Source of the DNA: Ruminococcus sp.
Lineage (GTDB): Bacteria; Bacillota; Clostridia; Oscillospirales; Acutalibacteraceae
Assembly (NCBI GenBank): GCA_003521625.1
Contig: DPHV01000006.1
Location: 1 to 21,322, forward strand
Direction of reading: 5' to 3'
DNA: 21,322 nt
Numbering within the stretch: the first letter of the stretch is position 1; each line of letters starts with the position of its first letter. This document shows positions 7,679 through 14,508 of the stretch, piece by piece. The notes under the pieces were generated by a model. That model did not search any database. It had not been told where the DNA came from and saw only the letters and a program-made list of their open reading frames with translations. Position numbers and translations under genes: made by a program.

Positions 7679-7680
7679 CA

Positions 7681-7720
7681 CAAAAAACGGCAAAGCGCAA
7701 TTGCTTTGCCGTTAATCTTT
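7681..7720. terminator. Bidirectional terminator between deacetylase and L,D-transpeptidase
   Basis: AACGGCAAAGC (7686-7696) pairs with GCTTTGCCGTT (7703-7713), an 11-bp perfect stem with a 6-base loop. On the minus strand it is followed by TTTTTTG, serving the transpeptidase gene; on the plus strand the U-run is weaker (AATCTTT). The two genes converge here. Confidence 0.85.
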
Positions 7721-7735
7721 GCATTTTTAATTTTA

Positions 7736-9235
7736 TCAGTAAACTACAACTCTTGTGCCGTATCCTGCTTTCTGATAAATCTTCTTTACAGCACTGTAGG
7801 GTGTGTTTACGCAACCGTGAGAGCCGTTGCCCTTGTAGGTATTTCCACCGTACTCACTGTTTGAACGCCAGCTTGAGTCGTGTATTCCGACACCGGAATA
7901 AGTGAATGCCATCCAATAGTTTACATAAGACGCATACCCCGGACCGTAAAGCGTTGTAGGCGACTGACGCTGCCAGATTGAAAACGCTCCCTTAGGTGTG
8001 TTGTGATAGCCGTCATCATTTCCCGTTACAACATCTGTGTGGCAGTAAAGCTGACCGTTGCGATAGTACCACATATGCTGCTGTTTTAAACTGATTTCAA
8101 TATATGTGTCACCGATATTTGTACCGTAGGCGTTCTTTGTAACCTTTTGTGCTTTAGTATGGAATGTACCTGTAATTTTATTGCTTCCCTGTTGCTTATA
8201 GGGCTGAACACGGAAGTAATATGTCTTGTTATTGGAGAGCTTTCCTGTGTTAAAGTAGTCATTTTTAGTACTGCCCAGCTTCGAATAAGGACCGCTCTTT
8301 GATGTTGCATAATAAAGGTCATATCCGCTGGCATACTTATTCTTTTTCCAAGTAAGGCTTACCCTTGAGAGCTGTGAAGTCATCGAAAAATTCGGAGCAC
8401 ACATACCTGCTGTAAATTTTATTTCAGAGGATGCACCGTTGTAACAGCAAACAGTGTAAAGCTCACGGTAAGACTTCACTCGATAAGAATAATTCTTGCC
8501 AAGCTTAACATTTTTATCGGCAAAAGAGTTTGTTTTGTTATTCGTAATTGTTTTATAGAGGACATACTTGCCCTTGGTTTCGTCAGAAGCACGGTAAATC
8601 TTGTAGCCGGTTGCCTTGGTGTTGCGGTTCCATGCAAACTCAAGGACATCATAGGAATGCAATTTTCCAAGTCCCGTAATATTTCCGGGCTGAGTAGCAG
8701 TCTTTTTAACAGAACCTGCACCCTCGTACTTTTTGCCGTCCTGAACGACATAGGCAGATATTTTAAAATGATACTGCGTTGTATGTGAAAGCTTTGAAAC
8801 AGTGCAGGAATTTGACTTGACTTCGGCAATCTTCTTGAATGTATTTGAGCTGTCGGCATTTTTATAATATATATAGTATCCCGACGCACCGCTTACCTTG
8901 TCCCATGTAAGGGTTATTTTATCGGTAAGAAAGCTTGTTTTGACAATATTTTTTACATTTCCTACCTTCGGCGCAGGCTTTGTCGTCGGCTGTGTAGCAG
9001 GAGCAGTAGTCGGCTCGGTCGCAGTTGTCGAAGGCTCTGTTACAGGCACTGTCGGCTCTGTTGCTTCTGACGGTTCTGTTGACGCCTCAACAGCTACTGC
9101 ACCGGCATCGCCCGAAACAACAGGCGTCGTTTCACTTTCAGCCGCATATGTACTTGAACCGAAAACTGCGGTTGCGGAAAACACCGTAATCACCGCAAGC
9201 AAGGCTGAAAATACACGTTTAAACTTTTTTTTCAT
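7736..9235 (-). CDS. Secreted L,D-transpeptidase with three fibronectin type III repeats
   Basis: The protein (499 residues from the ATG at 9235) is exported and would form 3-3 peptidoglycan crosslinks or attach proteins to the wall. A signal peptide is at residues 1-32, ending at STYAA. A Thr/Pro/Glu-rich linker (TEPT-type) spans about 50-90. Three FN3-like repeats follow at roughly 92-180, 183-275 and 279-362, each with ITLTW/LEFAW/VSLTW and a YYFRV or YHFKI strand. The YkuD catalytic domain covers about 375-499, with IHDSSW and the SHGCVN motif; Cys475 is the nucleophile. The frame runs on to TTG at 9256, but the ATG at 9235 has a GAGGG site seven bases upstream and opens a proper signal peptide. 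Confidence 0.94.
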   Translation of the reverse strand: MKKKFKRVFSALLAVITVFSATAVFGSSTYAAESETTPVVSGDAGAVAVEASTEPSEATEPTVPVTEPSTTATEPTTAPATQPTTKPAPKVGNVKNIVKTSFLTDKITLTWDKVSGASGYYIYYKNADSSNTFKKIAEVKSNSCTVSKLSHTTQYHFKISAYVVQDGKKYEGAGSVKKTATQPGNITGLGKLHSYDVLEFAWNRNTKATGYKIYRASDETKGKYVLYKTITNNKTNSFADKNVKLGKNYSYRVKSYRELYTVCCYNGASSEIKFTAGMCAPNFSMTSQLSRVSLTWKKNKYASGYDLYYATSKSGPYSKLGSTKNDYFNTGKLSNNKTYYFRVQPYKQQGSNKITGTFHTKAQKVTKNAYGTNIGDTYIEISLKQQHMWYYRNGQLYCHTDVVTGNDDGYHNTPKGAFSIWQRQSPTTLYGPGYASYVNYWMAFTYSGVGIHDSSWRSNSEYGGNTYKGNGSHGCVNTPYSAVKKIYQKAGYGTRVVVY

Positions 9236-9258
9236 TCTTATTCCCTCTTTCACCAATA

Positions 9259-9275
9259 CATATCAAAATGATATG
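9259..9275. promoter_or_regulatory. Palindrome in the transpeptidase leader
   Basis: CATATCA-AAA-TGATATG is a perfect 7+7 inverted repeat just upstream of the ribosome binding site of the L,D-transpeptidase gene. It could be an operator or a leader hairpin. No regulator can be assigned, and no clear -35/-10 pair was found nearby, although TATACT-like sequences exist near 9290-9300. Confidence 0.4.
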
Positions 9276-9424
9276 CTAATCAATAACAATAGTATATACT
9301 AAAATTTGTAAAAAATAAAGAGTTTTTTCAGTAAAAATTTTAAAAAATTTCGATATTTATTAAATAAATTTGTACTATTGTGTGTTTTTATAAAAAACAA
9401 TCTATTTACTGTCATTCCAAATAA

Positions 9425-9769
9425 TCAGTTTTGCGAAGTTTTACCTGACTTTTTGTTATCGGGACAAACACCTGACGAAATTCTTTCGTCGTACTGCTCA
9501 ACAGCCGTCCGCACCCTTAAACGCAGTCGCTCAAATGGAGTATCTTCCTTGTTGTCAATTATCTCCTTGGGATAAAGCTTCTTCGGGGTAAGGTTCGACG
9601 CACCCGGCTGGCTGTACATTCTCAGAACAATTCCCTCGTGCTGAATCAAAGCAAAAAGCTGGCTGAGTGATTTGCAGGCGTCAATCTCCTTCAAAAGCTG
9701 TTCTTTAGTTTTTCTGCGGTAACCTCTGACGCCGACACTTTTCACCCGTTTCACCAACCTTTCATACAA
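9425..9769 (-). CDS. Small basic protein, function not recognised
   Basis: This open frame gives at most 114 residues, rich in Lys, Arg and Glu, without a signal peptide or membrane segment. The middle reads like a helical soluble protein (KTKEQLLKEIDACKSLSQLF, then EGIVLRMYSQPGASNLTP), followed by a charged helix with FERLRLRVRTAVEQYDERI. The sequence composition looks like a real coding region, and the reverse strand offers nothing better. The start is uncertain: TTG at 9769 lies only a few bases from a TATAAT box (9776-9781) and has no ribosome binding site, whereas GTG at 9754, with GAAAGG just before it, is more plausible. It lies between the transpeptidase and the lysozyme gene and is divergent from the latter. 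Confidence 0.6.
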   Translation of the reverse strand: MYERLVKRVKSVGVRGYRRKTKEQLLKEIDACKSLSQLFALIQHEGIVLRMYSQPGASNLTPKKLYPKEIIDNKEDTPFERLRLRVRTAVEQYDERISSGVCPDNKKSGKTSQN

Positions 9770-9976
9770 GTCAATATTATAATCTCCATTTTCCTGATAT
9801 TTCTTTTAATGGATAATATATCTATTATACTTAATCTTCACATAATTTTCAATACAAAATTTCGACTTAATTTATTTACATAAAAACAAAAATATGATAT
9901 GCTTTTAATAATATTTAAAGGGTTTACGGGATTATGTATAAAACTATGTATATAATAAGGAAACGGAGAAATTAAT

Positions 9977-10882
9977 ATGAAAAGGATTACCTGCCTGCTT
10001 ATCGCTTCTGCGATGATACTGTCGGCAGCTTTGTGCGGCTGTTCAGAAGAAAACAACAATAATAACAATTCAAGCTCCCAAACTGCAACCGCAGCCACTG
10101 ATACAACAGTTAAGACAACGGGAAATAAAATTCACATAAACGACAGCACTCTCGGCGAAATCTGGATTACCGAGCTTGACGGCGTTCCTGTAAACAAGCT
10201 TGATAACAATGGGTTTACAGCCGACTCCAATCTTAAGTATTATAATGAAAACGGAAAAGCCGCATCAAGCGAGGGCATTGACGTTTCTTCCTACAGCGGA
10301 AATATCGACTGGAAAAAGGTCAAGGAAAGCGGAATTGACTTTGCTATGATAAGAGTCGGCGGCAGGGGCTACGGAGAAAAAGGCGAAATGTACACAGACG
10401 AAAGAGCTCTTGAATACATAAACGGCGCAAAAGCCGAGGGAATCAAGGTTGGCGCATACTTTTTCTCGCAGGCTGTCAGCACCGAAGAAGCAATTGAAGA
10501 GGCAGACTATGTAAAAACAGTTCTCGGCGACATAAAGCTTGACTATCCCGTTGCCTACGACTGGGAAATCATCAAGGACGACGACGCACGAACAGACAGC
10601 GTAAGCGCAAGTCAGGCTACCGAGTGCGCAAGAGCTTTCTGCGACAGAGTAAAGGAGCTTGGCTACACACCTATTCTCTACTCCCCGAGCCGTGAGCTGT
10701 ACTTCAAGTACGATTTATCCCGCCTTGCCGACATTGATATATGGTACTGCGAATATGCAAATGTGCCTACATTCTATTATGAGTTTTCAATGTGGCAATA
10801 TTCCGCAACAGGCGCTATTGACGGAATTGAGGGTGCGGTAGATTTGAACATATGCTTTACAAACGTAGCAGATTACGACTGA
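9977..10882 (+). CDS. GH25 lysozyme-like lipoprotein
   Basis: The 301-residue protein would cleave the beta-1,4 bond between N-acetylmuramic acid and N-acetylglucosamine in peptidoglycan. The N terminus has a lipoprotein signal with the lipobox ALCGC (Cys22), so it is predicted to be anchored to the outer face of the membrane. An Asn/Ser/Thr-rich linker follows. The glycosyl hydrolase 25 domain (about residues 98-295) opens with GIDVSSYSGNIDW, in which Asp102 is conserved; YDWEI carries Asp195 and catalytic Glu197; WQYS and AVDLN close the barrel. Its start has CGGAGA seven to eight bases upstream. luxS follows after 25 bases. Confidence 0.93.
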   Translation: MKRITCLLIASAMILSAALCGCSEENNNNNNSSSQTATAATDTTVKTTGNKIHINDSTLGEIWITELDGVPVNKLDNNGFTADSNLKYYNENGKAASSEGIDVSSYSGNIDWKKVKESGIDFAMIRVGGRGYGEKGEMYTDERALEYINGAKAEGIKVGAYFFSQAVSTEEAIEEADYVKTVLGDIKLDYPVAYDWEIIKDDDARTDSVSASQATECARAFCDRVKELGYTPILYSPSRELYFKYDLSRLADIDIWYCEYANVPTFYYEFSMWQYSATGAIDGIEGAVDLNICFTNVADYD

Positions 10883-10907
10883 TAAATAAAAAAGGAATGA
10901 CATTATA

Positions 10908-11363
10908 ATGAAAAGAATTGCAAGCTTTACCGTTAATCACAACACATTAAATCCCGGAGTTTATATTTCACGTATCGATGGTGACATCACAACCTACGAT
11001 ATGCGTTTTATAAAACCCAATACTCCCCCGTTTTTGCCAAACCCCGTTATGCATACCATTGAGCACCTTTTTGCAACCTATGCACGCAACAGCGAATATG
11101 CAGACAATATAATATATTTCGGTCCTATGGGATGCAGAACAGGATTTTATTTCCTTGTAAGAAATTTAAGCCATCAGCAGGCACTTGACCTTATAAAAGA
11201 AACGGTTAAAAAGTGCAGTGAGCATAGCGGAGAAATTCCGGGAACAACTGCGATAGAGTGCGGAAATTACAAGGAACACGACAAAAACGGTGCTGTTTCC
11301 GCTCTAAAAGAATATTACTCTTTGTTGAAAGATTATAATACTGATAACTTACAGTATAATTAA
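10908..11363 (+). CDS. luxS: S-ribosylhomocysteine lyase LuxS
   Basis: LuxS converts S-ribosylhomocysteine to homocysteine and the AI-2 precursor DPD, as part of the activated methyl cycle. The 151-residue length is standard. Metal ligands are His49 and His53 in HTIEH and Cys118 in ECGNYKEHD; Glu52 is the general base; Cys76 in MGCRTG matches the second conserved cysteine of the active site. All needed residues are present. The start has AAGGA upstream. It sits 25 bases after the lysozyme-like gene, a possible but odd pairing; no mtnN (pfs), metK or metH is seen nearby. No clear terminator was found downstream, only a loose TTAACAG/CTGTTAA pair. Confidence 0.97.
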   Translation: MKRIASFTVNHNTLNPGVYISRIDGDITTYDMRFIKPNTPPFLPNPVMHTIEHLFATYARNSEYADNIIYFGPMGCRTGFYFLVRNLSHQQALDLIKETVKKCSEHSGEIPGTTAIECGNYKEHDKNGAVSALKEYYSLLKDYNTDNLQYN

Positions 11364-11450
11364 TTTGAAGAAATATTGTGCATTTTAACAGATATTAGTG
11401 ACGGTTATTGGTGATTTTTCTGTTAAAGGTTACGTTTTTTAATTCTCTTA

Positions 11451-11478
11451 TTGCAAAATCGTTACAATTTGATATAAT
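11451..11478 (+). promoter_or_regulatory. Sigma-A type promoter for the M23 peptidase gene
   Basis: TTGCAA (11451-11456), a 16-base spacer and TATAAT (11473-11478) form a near-consensus promoter 57 bases before the start codon. Confidence 0.7.
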
Positions 11479-11492
11479 TAAGACGTTGAGTT

Positions 11493-11509
11493 TGTTACAA
11501 AAATGTAAC
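11493..11509 (+). promoter_or_regulatory. WalR-box-like site between promoter and start of the M23 gene
   Basis: TGTTAC-AAAAA-TGTAAC fits the published WalR (YycF) recognition pattern TGTWAH-N5-TGTWAH at every defined position, with the 11-base half-site spacing. It lies just downstream of the -10 box, a position more usual for repression than activation. The same bases are also a perfect inverted repeat (GTTACA-AAAA-TGTAAC), so a leader hairpin is an alternative. No walR/walK gene is in this window. Confidence 0.5.
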
Positions 11510-11534
11510 GGTTAATGAGATAGGAGAAATTATT

Positions 11535-13130
11535 TTGAAGACAAAGTTCATTGGTTTGGAAGGTTTCAATGAAATAGAAAGTCTTTCAACTGAAAAGAAA
11601 AAATCAACAAGAAAATCTGTTCAGCCATCCGTTGCTTACAAAACGGTTCGCTTTGTAAAGAGGGCTTCTGTCTATTTTGCAAAGACAGTCAGCAAAAAGT
11701 TTTCTGAAGTTTCAGCCCGATTTATCGGCAAAAAATCAGATAGACTTACTGCTAAAGCCGTTAAGAACGTAAAGGCTAAAAAAAGAGCCTCTGTTCTTGA
11801 CAAGTGCTATACTGAAAACAGAAACGGTGCAAAGGGTGAATTTACAAGCTCACTTAAGGACGCTGTTTCGGGTATTTCATTTGTATCGGGCAGTAAAAAA
11901 CACGCTCACAGCGCACCTGCATCTGCTTACCGCACTCATACTATTCTTAAGAAAAAAGCCGTTCTTGCAGTTGTTGCCTGTGCATCGGCGATTATGCTTT
12001 CCTGCGTAACCGTAGCAAGCGCACTTGACTCTTATGACAACACACCTAAAGTTATTACAACCTCATCTTCTGTTCAGAGTTCTACGTCAGGCAATAACGA
12101 TAACGGCAGTGAAGAAACTGTAAAATACAACTCAGTATTCACAGCAACAGCTGACGAGGCAACAAACACTCTCGGTTCGGGCGCATATGCTTCAATTACA
12201 AAGGCGCTTCTGAACGATAACATCGGCAACGGCTGTTCGGGACTTTACATTGACGGCAAGCTTATCGGTGCAACAAGCGAAACCGACGCACTTAACGCCG
12301 CTCTTGGTAAGGTTCTTACAGATTACAAAGAGGGCTATGACGATGAAACAACAACAGAATTTGCAAATGACGTTGTTGTTAAGGGCGGAAGCTTTTCGGA
12401 AGATGACATTATGACTGTTTCCGAAATTATGGCTGCTGCCGAAGGCAAATTCTCAATTGCCCTTTCAACCGACATTGTTTATACAAGAGAAATTGAGTAC
12501 GAAGTGAAAACAGAATATGACGATTCACAGTCGTCATCTTATAAAAAGGTTAAAACCGAAGGTAAAAACGGCGAGGAAGAAGTTACAATCCGCACCACAT
12601 TTACCGACGGTATGCAGACTGACGCTGTTGAAACCGACACAAAGGTTATTAAAAAGGCAGTTGACGAAGTTGTTGTAAAGGGTTCAAGAGACGGCATTGT
12701 TGAAGAAAGCAGTTCCGTATCCAAATCAGGCTCCGGCTCTTCTGCTTCAGGTTCTTTCTGCTGGCCTGTTCCCTACACTCACAGCGTTTCAAGCTATTTT
12801 GAATGGCGTTGGGGCAGAATGCACAACGGTATTGATATTGCGTCAGGCGGTATTTCAGGTCAACCGATTGTTGCCTCTGACGGCGGAACAGTTATTCAGG
12901 CTGGCGACAAGGGCGACGGTTACGGAAACTATGTAATTATCGACCACGGCAACGGTTATCAGACGCTCTACGGTCATTGCAGTTCCTTGGCTGTATCTTA
13001 CGGTCAGCACGTTTCACAGGGCGAAACAATCGGATATGTAGGTTCAACAGGTAACTCAACAGGACCTCACCTCCATTTTGAAATTATCTACAATTCAAAC
13101 AAGCTCAATCCCCTGCAATTTGTATCTTAA
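11535..13130 (+). CDS. Membrane-anchored G5-M23 peptidoglycan endopeptidase
   Basis: The 531-residue protein would cut peptide cross-bridges of peptidoglycan outside the cell. The first 140 residues are strikingly basic (many Lys/Arg) and precede one hydrophobic segment at about 141-163, so it is probably a type II membrane protein with a large cytoplasmic tail. A Ser/Thr/Asn-rich linker follows, then a region at about 315-385 (EYEVKTEYDDSQ ... VDEVVVKGSRDG) that resembles a G5 domain. The M23 domain at about 410-531 has His430 and Asp434 in RMHNGIDIAS and His512 and His514 in PHLHFEI, the zinc site. The start is TTG at 11535, preceded by TAGGAG with an 8-base spacer. A strong terminator follows. 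Confidence 0.93.
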   Translation: MKTKFIGLEGFNEIESLSTEKKKSTRKSVQPSVAYKTVRFVKRASVYFAKTVSKKFSEVSARFIGKKSDRLTAKAVKNVKAKKRASVLDKCYTENRNGAKGEFTSSLKDAVSGISFVSGSKKHAHSAPASAYRTHTILKKKAVLAVVACASAIMLSCVTVASALDSYDNTPKVITTSSSVQSSTSGNNDNGSEETVKYNSVFTATADEATNTLGSGAYASITKALLNDNIGNGCSGLYIDGKLIGATSETDALNAALGKVLTDYKEGYDDETTTEFANDVVVKGGSFSEDDIMTVSEIMAAAEGKFSIALSTDIVYTREIEYEVKTEYDDSQSSSYKKVKTEGKNGEEEVTIRTTFTDGMQTDAVETDTKVIKKAVDEVVVKGSRDGIVEESSSVSKSGSGSSASGSFCWPVPYTHSVSSYFEWRWGRMHNGIDIASGGISGQPIVASDGGTVIQAGDKGDGYGNYVIIDHGNGYQTLYGHCSSLAVSYGQHVSQGETIGYVGSTGNSTGPHLHFEIIYNSNKLNPLQFVS

Positions 13131-13170
13131 GTCGAGTATCACGACACGCAAATTAAGACAATAAATTATT

Positions 13171-13204
13171 ACAGCGGTGCTGAATCAAGCACCGCTGTTT
13201 TTAT
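13171..13204 (+). terminator. Terminator of the M23 peptidase gene
   Basis: ACAGCGGTGC (13171-13180) pairs with GCACCGCTGT (13189-13198), a perfect 10-bp stem with an 8-base loop, followed by TTTTTATT. Confidence 0.9.
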
Positions 13205-13243
13205 TGCTCACATTAAATGAAAACAGTAAATAATCAAAAATTT

Positions 13244-13274
13244 ACGGCTGCTATAACGGCAGCCGTTTTATTTT
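13244..13274 (+). terminator. Second terminator-like hairpin after M23
   Basis: ACGGCTG (13244-13250) pairs with CAGCCGT (13260-13266), followed by TTTATTTT. Runs of A before the stem would also allow some termination on the minus strand. Confidence 0.55.
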
Positions 13275-13280
13275 GTAAAT

Positions 13281-13361
13281 GCAAAACAGACCGTCTCCCG
13301 ACGGTCTGTTTTGCGATTGTGTGTTTTATGAAAATGAATGTTCAATGTGAGCATTTCATTT
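13281..13361 (-). ncRNA. Candidate small RNA of about 80-90 bases
   Basis: A minus-strand promoter with TTGAAA (13391-13396), a 17-base spacer and TATAAT (13368-13373) predicts a transcript starting near 13361. The transcript first forms a hairpin (ATGAAATG side at 13351-13361 with CATTCAT side at 13328-13340), then ends in a terminator hairpin: 15-bp perfect stem 13300-13314 with 13281-13295 around a 4-base loop, with TTTTGCATTT at the 3' side. No open frame longer than seven codons starts after the promoter. It matches no RNA family I recognise. It is antisense to nothing annotated. Confidence 0.5.
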
Positions 13362-13367
13362 TCATAT

Positions 13368-13396
13368 ATTATACTATTTTTTCGACCCGATTTCAA
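13368..13396 (-). promoter_or_regulatory. Promoter of the candidate small RNA
   Basis: TTGAAA-N17-TATAAT on the minus strand, one of the best sigma-A matches in the window, with no protein gene in the following 200 bases. Confidence 0.6.
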
Positions 13397-13443
13397 GTGG
13401 ATACAGGCGGATTTGTCTTTTCTCAACAGGCAAAATGACAATG

Positions 13444-13483
13444 TGCACAATAATTCGAAATTTGTTTTGTGCATTATTTTTTT
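13444..13483 (+). terminator. Terminator-like hairpin without an evident upstream gene
   Basis: TGCACAA (13444-13450) pairs with TTGTGCA (13467-13473), followed by TTATTTTTTT. The loop is 16 bases. It is weak, but the U-run is good. No gene is recognised just upstream on the plus strand. Confidence 0.35.
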
Positions 13484-13823
13484 CACAAACTCTCAAATTT
13501 CTTATTTTGAGCATTTTTGAATTCTATGCAACTGACAAATGATACAAAAATGATGCAATGTTTATTTTTGATTATACTATTTACAAATTGCATAATCACT
13601 GCGAGCTTTGTCCTGACAATGACACAATGGTGGTGTTTGATTCCGATTTTCGAACATTCGTTCTATTTTCTCTTGAAAAACACGGAAATTCAAAATATAA
13701 TTGAATTAGGCAAGCAAATAAAGCAAGTTGAATTTTTGGTTATCAGCTTTGAATTAACGCTTGTCCGAAACAGAATGCCCCGTCTGTTTCAAAGAAAATG
13801 AATGATGCGGAGGAAGTAAATTG

Positions 13824-14030
13824 ATGAACTATTTTGAATGGTCACAGGAATACTACAACACAGCGGCTGAAATTGCCATTGTTATAGAAAAACTGAAAAA
13901 TGAACGCAAAGGTAAAACTCCTTTTGAGCAAAAAGAGCTTAATATGAAGATTGCAAAATATCGGATGTATTACAACGAATGTCTTGATATTGCAAATCAT
14001 CTGCTGGCAAGGCACAAGGGAGTGGCTTAA
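13824..14030 (+). CDS. Small helical protein paired with the sigma-4-like gene
   Basis: This frame yields 68 residues from the ATG at 13824 (69 if the adjacent TTG at 13821 is used; GGAGG at 13809-13813 suits both). It is a soluble, alpha-helical, lysine- and tyrosine-rich protein: YFEWSQEYYNTAAEIAIVIE, then a positively charged middle and AKYRMYYNECLDIANHLLAR. I do not recognise a family. The next gene starts immediately after its stop codon, which strongly suggests the two are translated together and may act together. Confidence 0.65.
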   Translation: MNYFEWSQEYYNTAAEIAIVIEKLKNERKGKTPFEQKELNMKIAKYRMYYNECLDIANHLLARHKGVA

Positions 14031-14330
14031 ATGAAAACAAGGATTATCCATTTTACCGCTGAGAACACAAGTAAAATTCTTTTTTCGAACTATAATAAAG
14101 ACGGCACGACAAATTATGAAAACCGAAAAAGGATGAAGGAAATCATTTCAAAGGCTATTGTAACAGAGCTTACCGATATGCAGAGAATATGCCTTACCGA
14201 GCACTACCTTAACGACAAAAAGCAAAAGGAAATTGCGTCCGAGCTTGGGCTTAACGCCTCAACGGTTTCAAGACATATTTCAACTGCACGCAGGAAACTG
14301 CAAAACATAGCGTCATATTATGTCAATTAA
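14031..14330 (+). CDS. Sigma-70 region 4-like HTH protein
   Basis: The 99-residue protein carries a sigma region 4-type helix-turn-helix in its C-terminal half: LTDMQRICLTEHYLNDKKQK, followed by EIASELGLNASTVSRHISTAR, as in the C terminus of sigma factors. There is no region 2, so it cannot bind core polymerase like a full sigma factor; it may be a DNA-binding regulator or a partner of another protein. The N-terminal half has no recognised domain. It begins right at the stop of the 68-residue gene (TAA then ATG), with GGGAG upstream, and is followed by a strong terminator. Similar small HTH proteins occur in integrative elements of Firmicutes, but no integrase or transfer gene is here. Confidence 0.82.
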   Translation: MKTRIIHFTAENTSKILFSNYNKDGTTNYENRKRMKEIISKAIVTELTDMQRICLTEHYLNDKKQKEIASELGLNASTVSRHISTARRKLQNIASYYVN

Positions 14331-14351
14331 TCTACTTTCAAAACTTTAAAA

Positions 14352-14398
14352 TAAAAGCAGCTCTCTGTCAGACAGATATACAGAGCTGCTTTTGTTTT
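14352..14398 (+). terminator. Terminator after the HTH module
   Basis: AAAAGCAGCTCT (14352-14363) pairs with AGAGCTGCTTTT (14381-14392), a 12-bp stem whose loop contains a second small stem (TCTGT-CAG-ACAGA). TTTTGTTTTGC follows the stem. Confidence 0.85.
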
Positions 14399-14479
14399 GC
14401 TTATACTTTATAAATATATGCTTAATTGATGGATTCTCCTTAAACCTGCAAACAAAAATTTCTTGTAATCAAACATATA

Positions 14480-14508
14480 TTGACATCATCTGTAACGTAT
14501 GATATTAT
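14480..14508 (+). promoter_or_regulatory. Sigma-A type promoter of the OPT-PqqD operon
   Basis: TTGACA (14480-14485), a 17-base spacer and TATTAT (14503-14508) form a near-consensus promoter. The leader is about 100 bases and includes GTCATA (14519-14524) and TATGAC (14576-14581), which could close a leader fold. Confidence 0.75.

Larger units (their letters stand above)
13205..13820. other. AT-rich intergenic stretch without convincing genes, rich in hairpins
   Basis: Between the M23 terminator and the next gene module there are about 600 bases with no convincing coding region. It holds hairpins at 13244-13266, 13281-13314, 13327-13366 and 13444-13473, a minus-strand promoter, and a long frame at 13517-13801 whose product is a low-complexity hydrophobic string without a ribosome binding site. 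It may contain a small RNA and degraded sequence. Its last 20 bases carry the ribosome binding site of the next gene. Confidence 0.6.

Noticed and set aside
9041..9130. Thr/Pro-rich codon repeats as a tandem DNA repeat
   Set aside because: It is the low-complexity linker of the transpeptidase (TEPT-type), not a repeat element.
9923..9956. Promoter for the GH25 gene
   Set aside because: TATAAT at 9951-9956 is good, but no -35 hexamer lies at a suitable distance; TTTACG at 9923-9928 is too far away.
13268..13486. 72-codon frame on the minus strand over the small RNA candidate
   Set aside because: It starts upstream of the promoter found at 13368-13396 and runs through hairpin stems; no ribosome binding site was seen.
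13517..13801. Possible 94-residue hydrophobic protein
   Set aside because: No ribosome binding site, odd composition, no recognisable motif, and AT-rich surroundings where long frames arise by chance. A degraded gene is possible.
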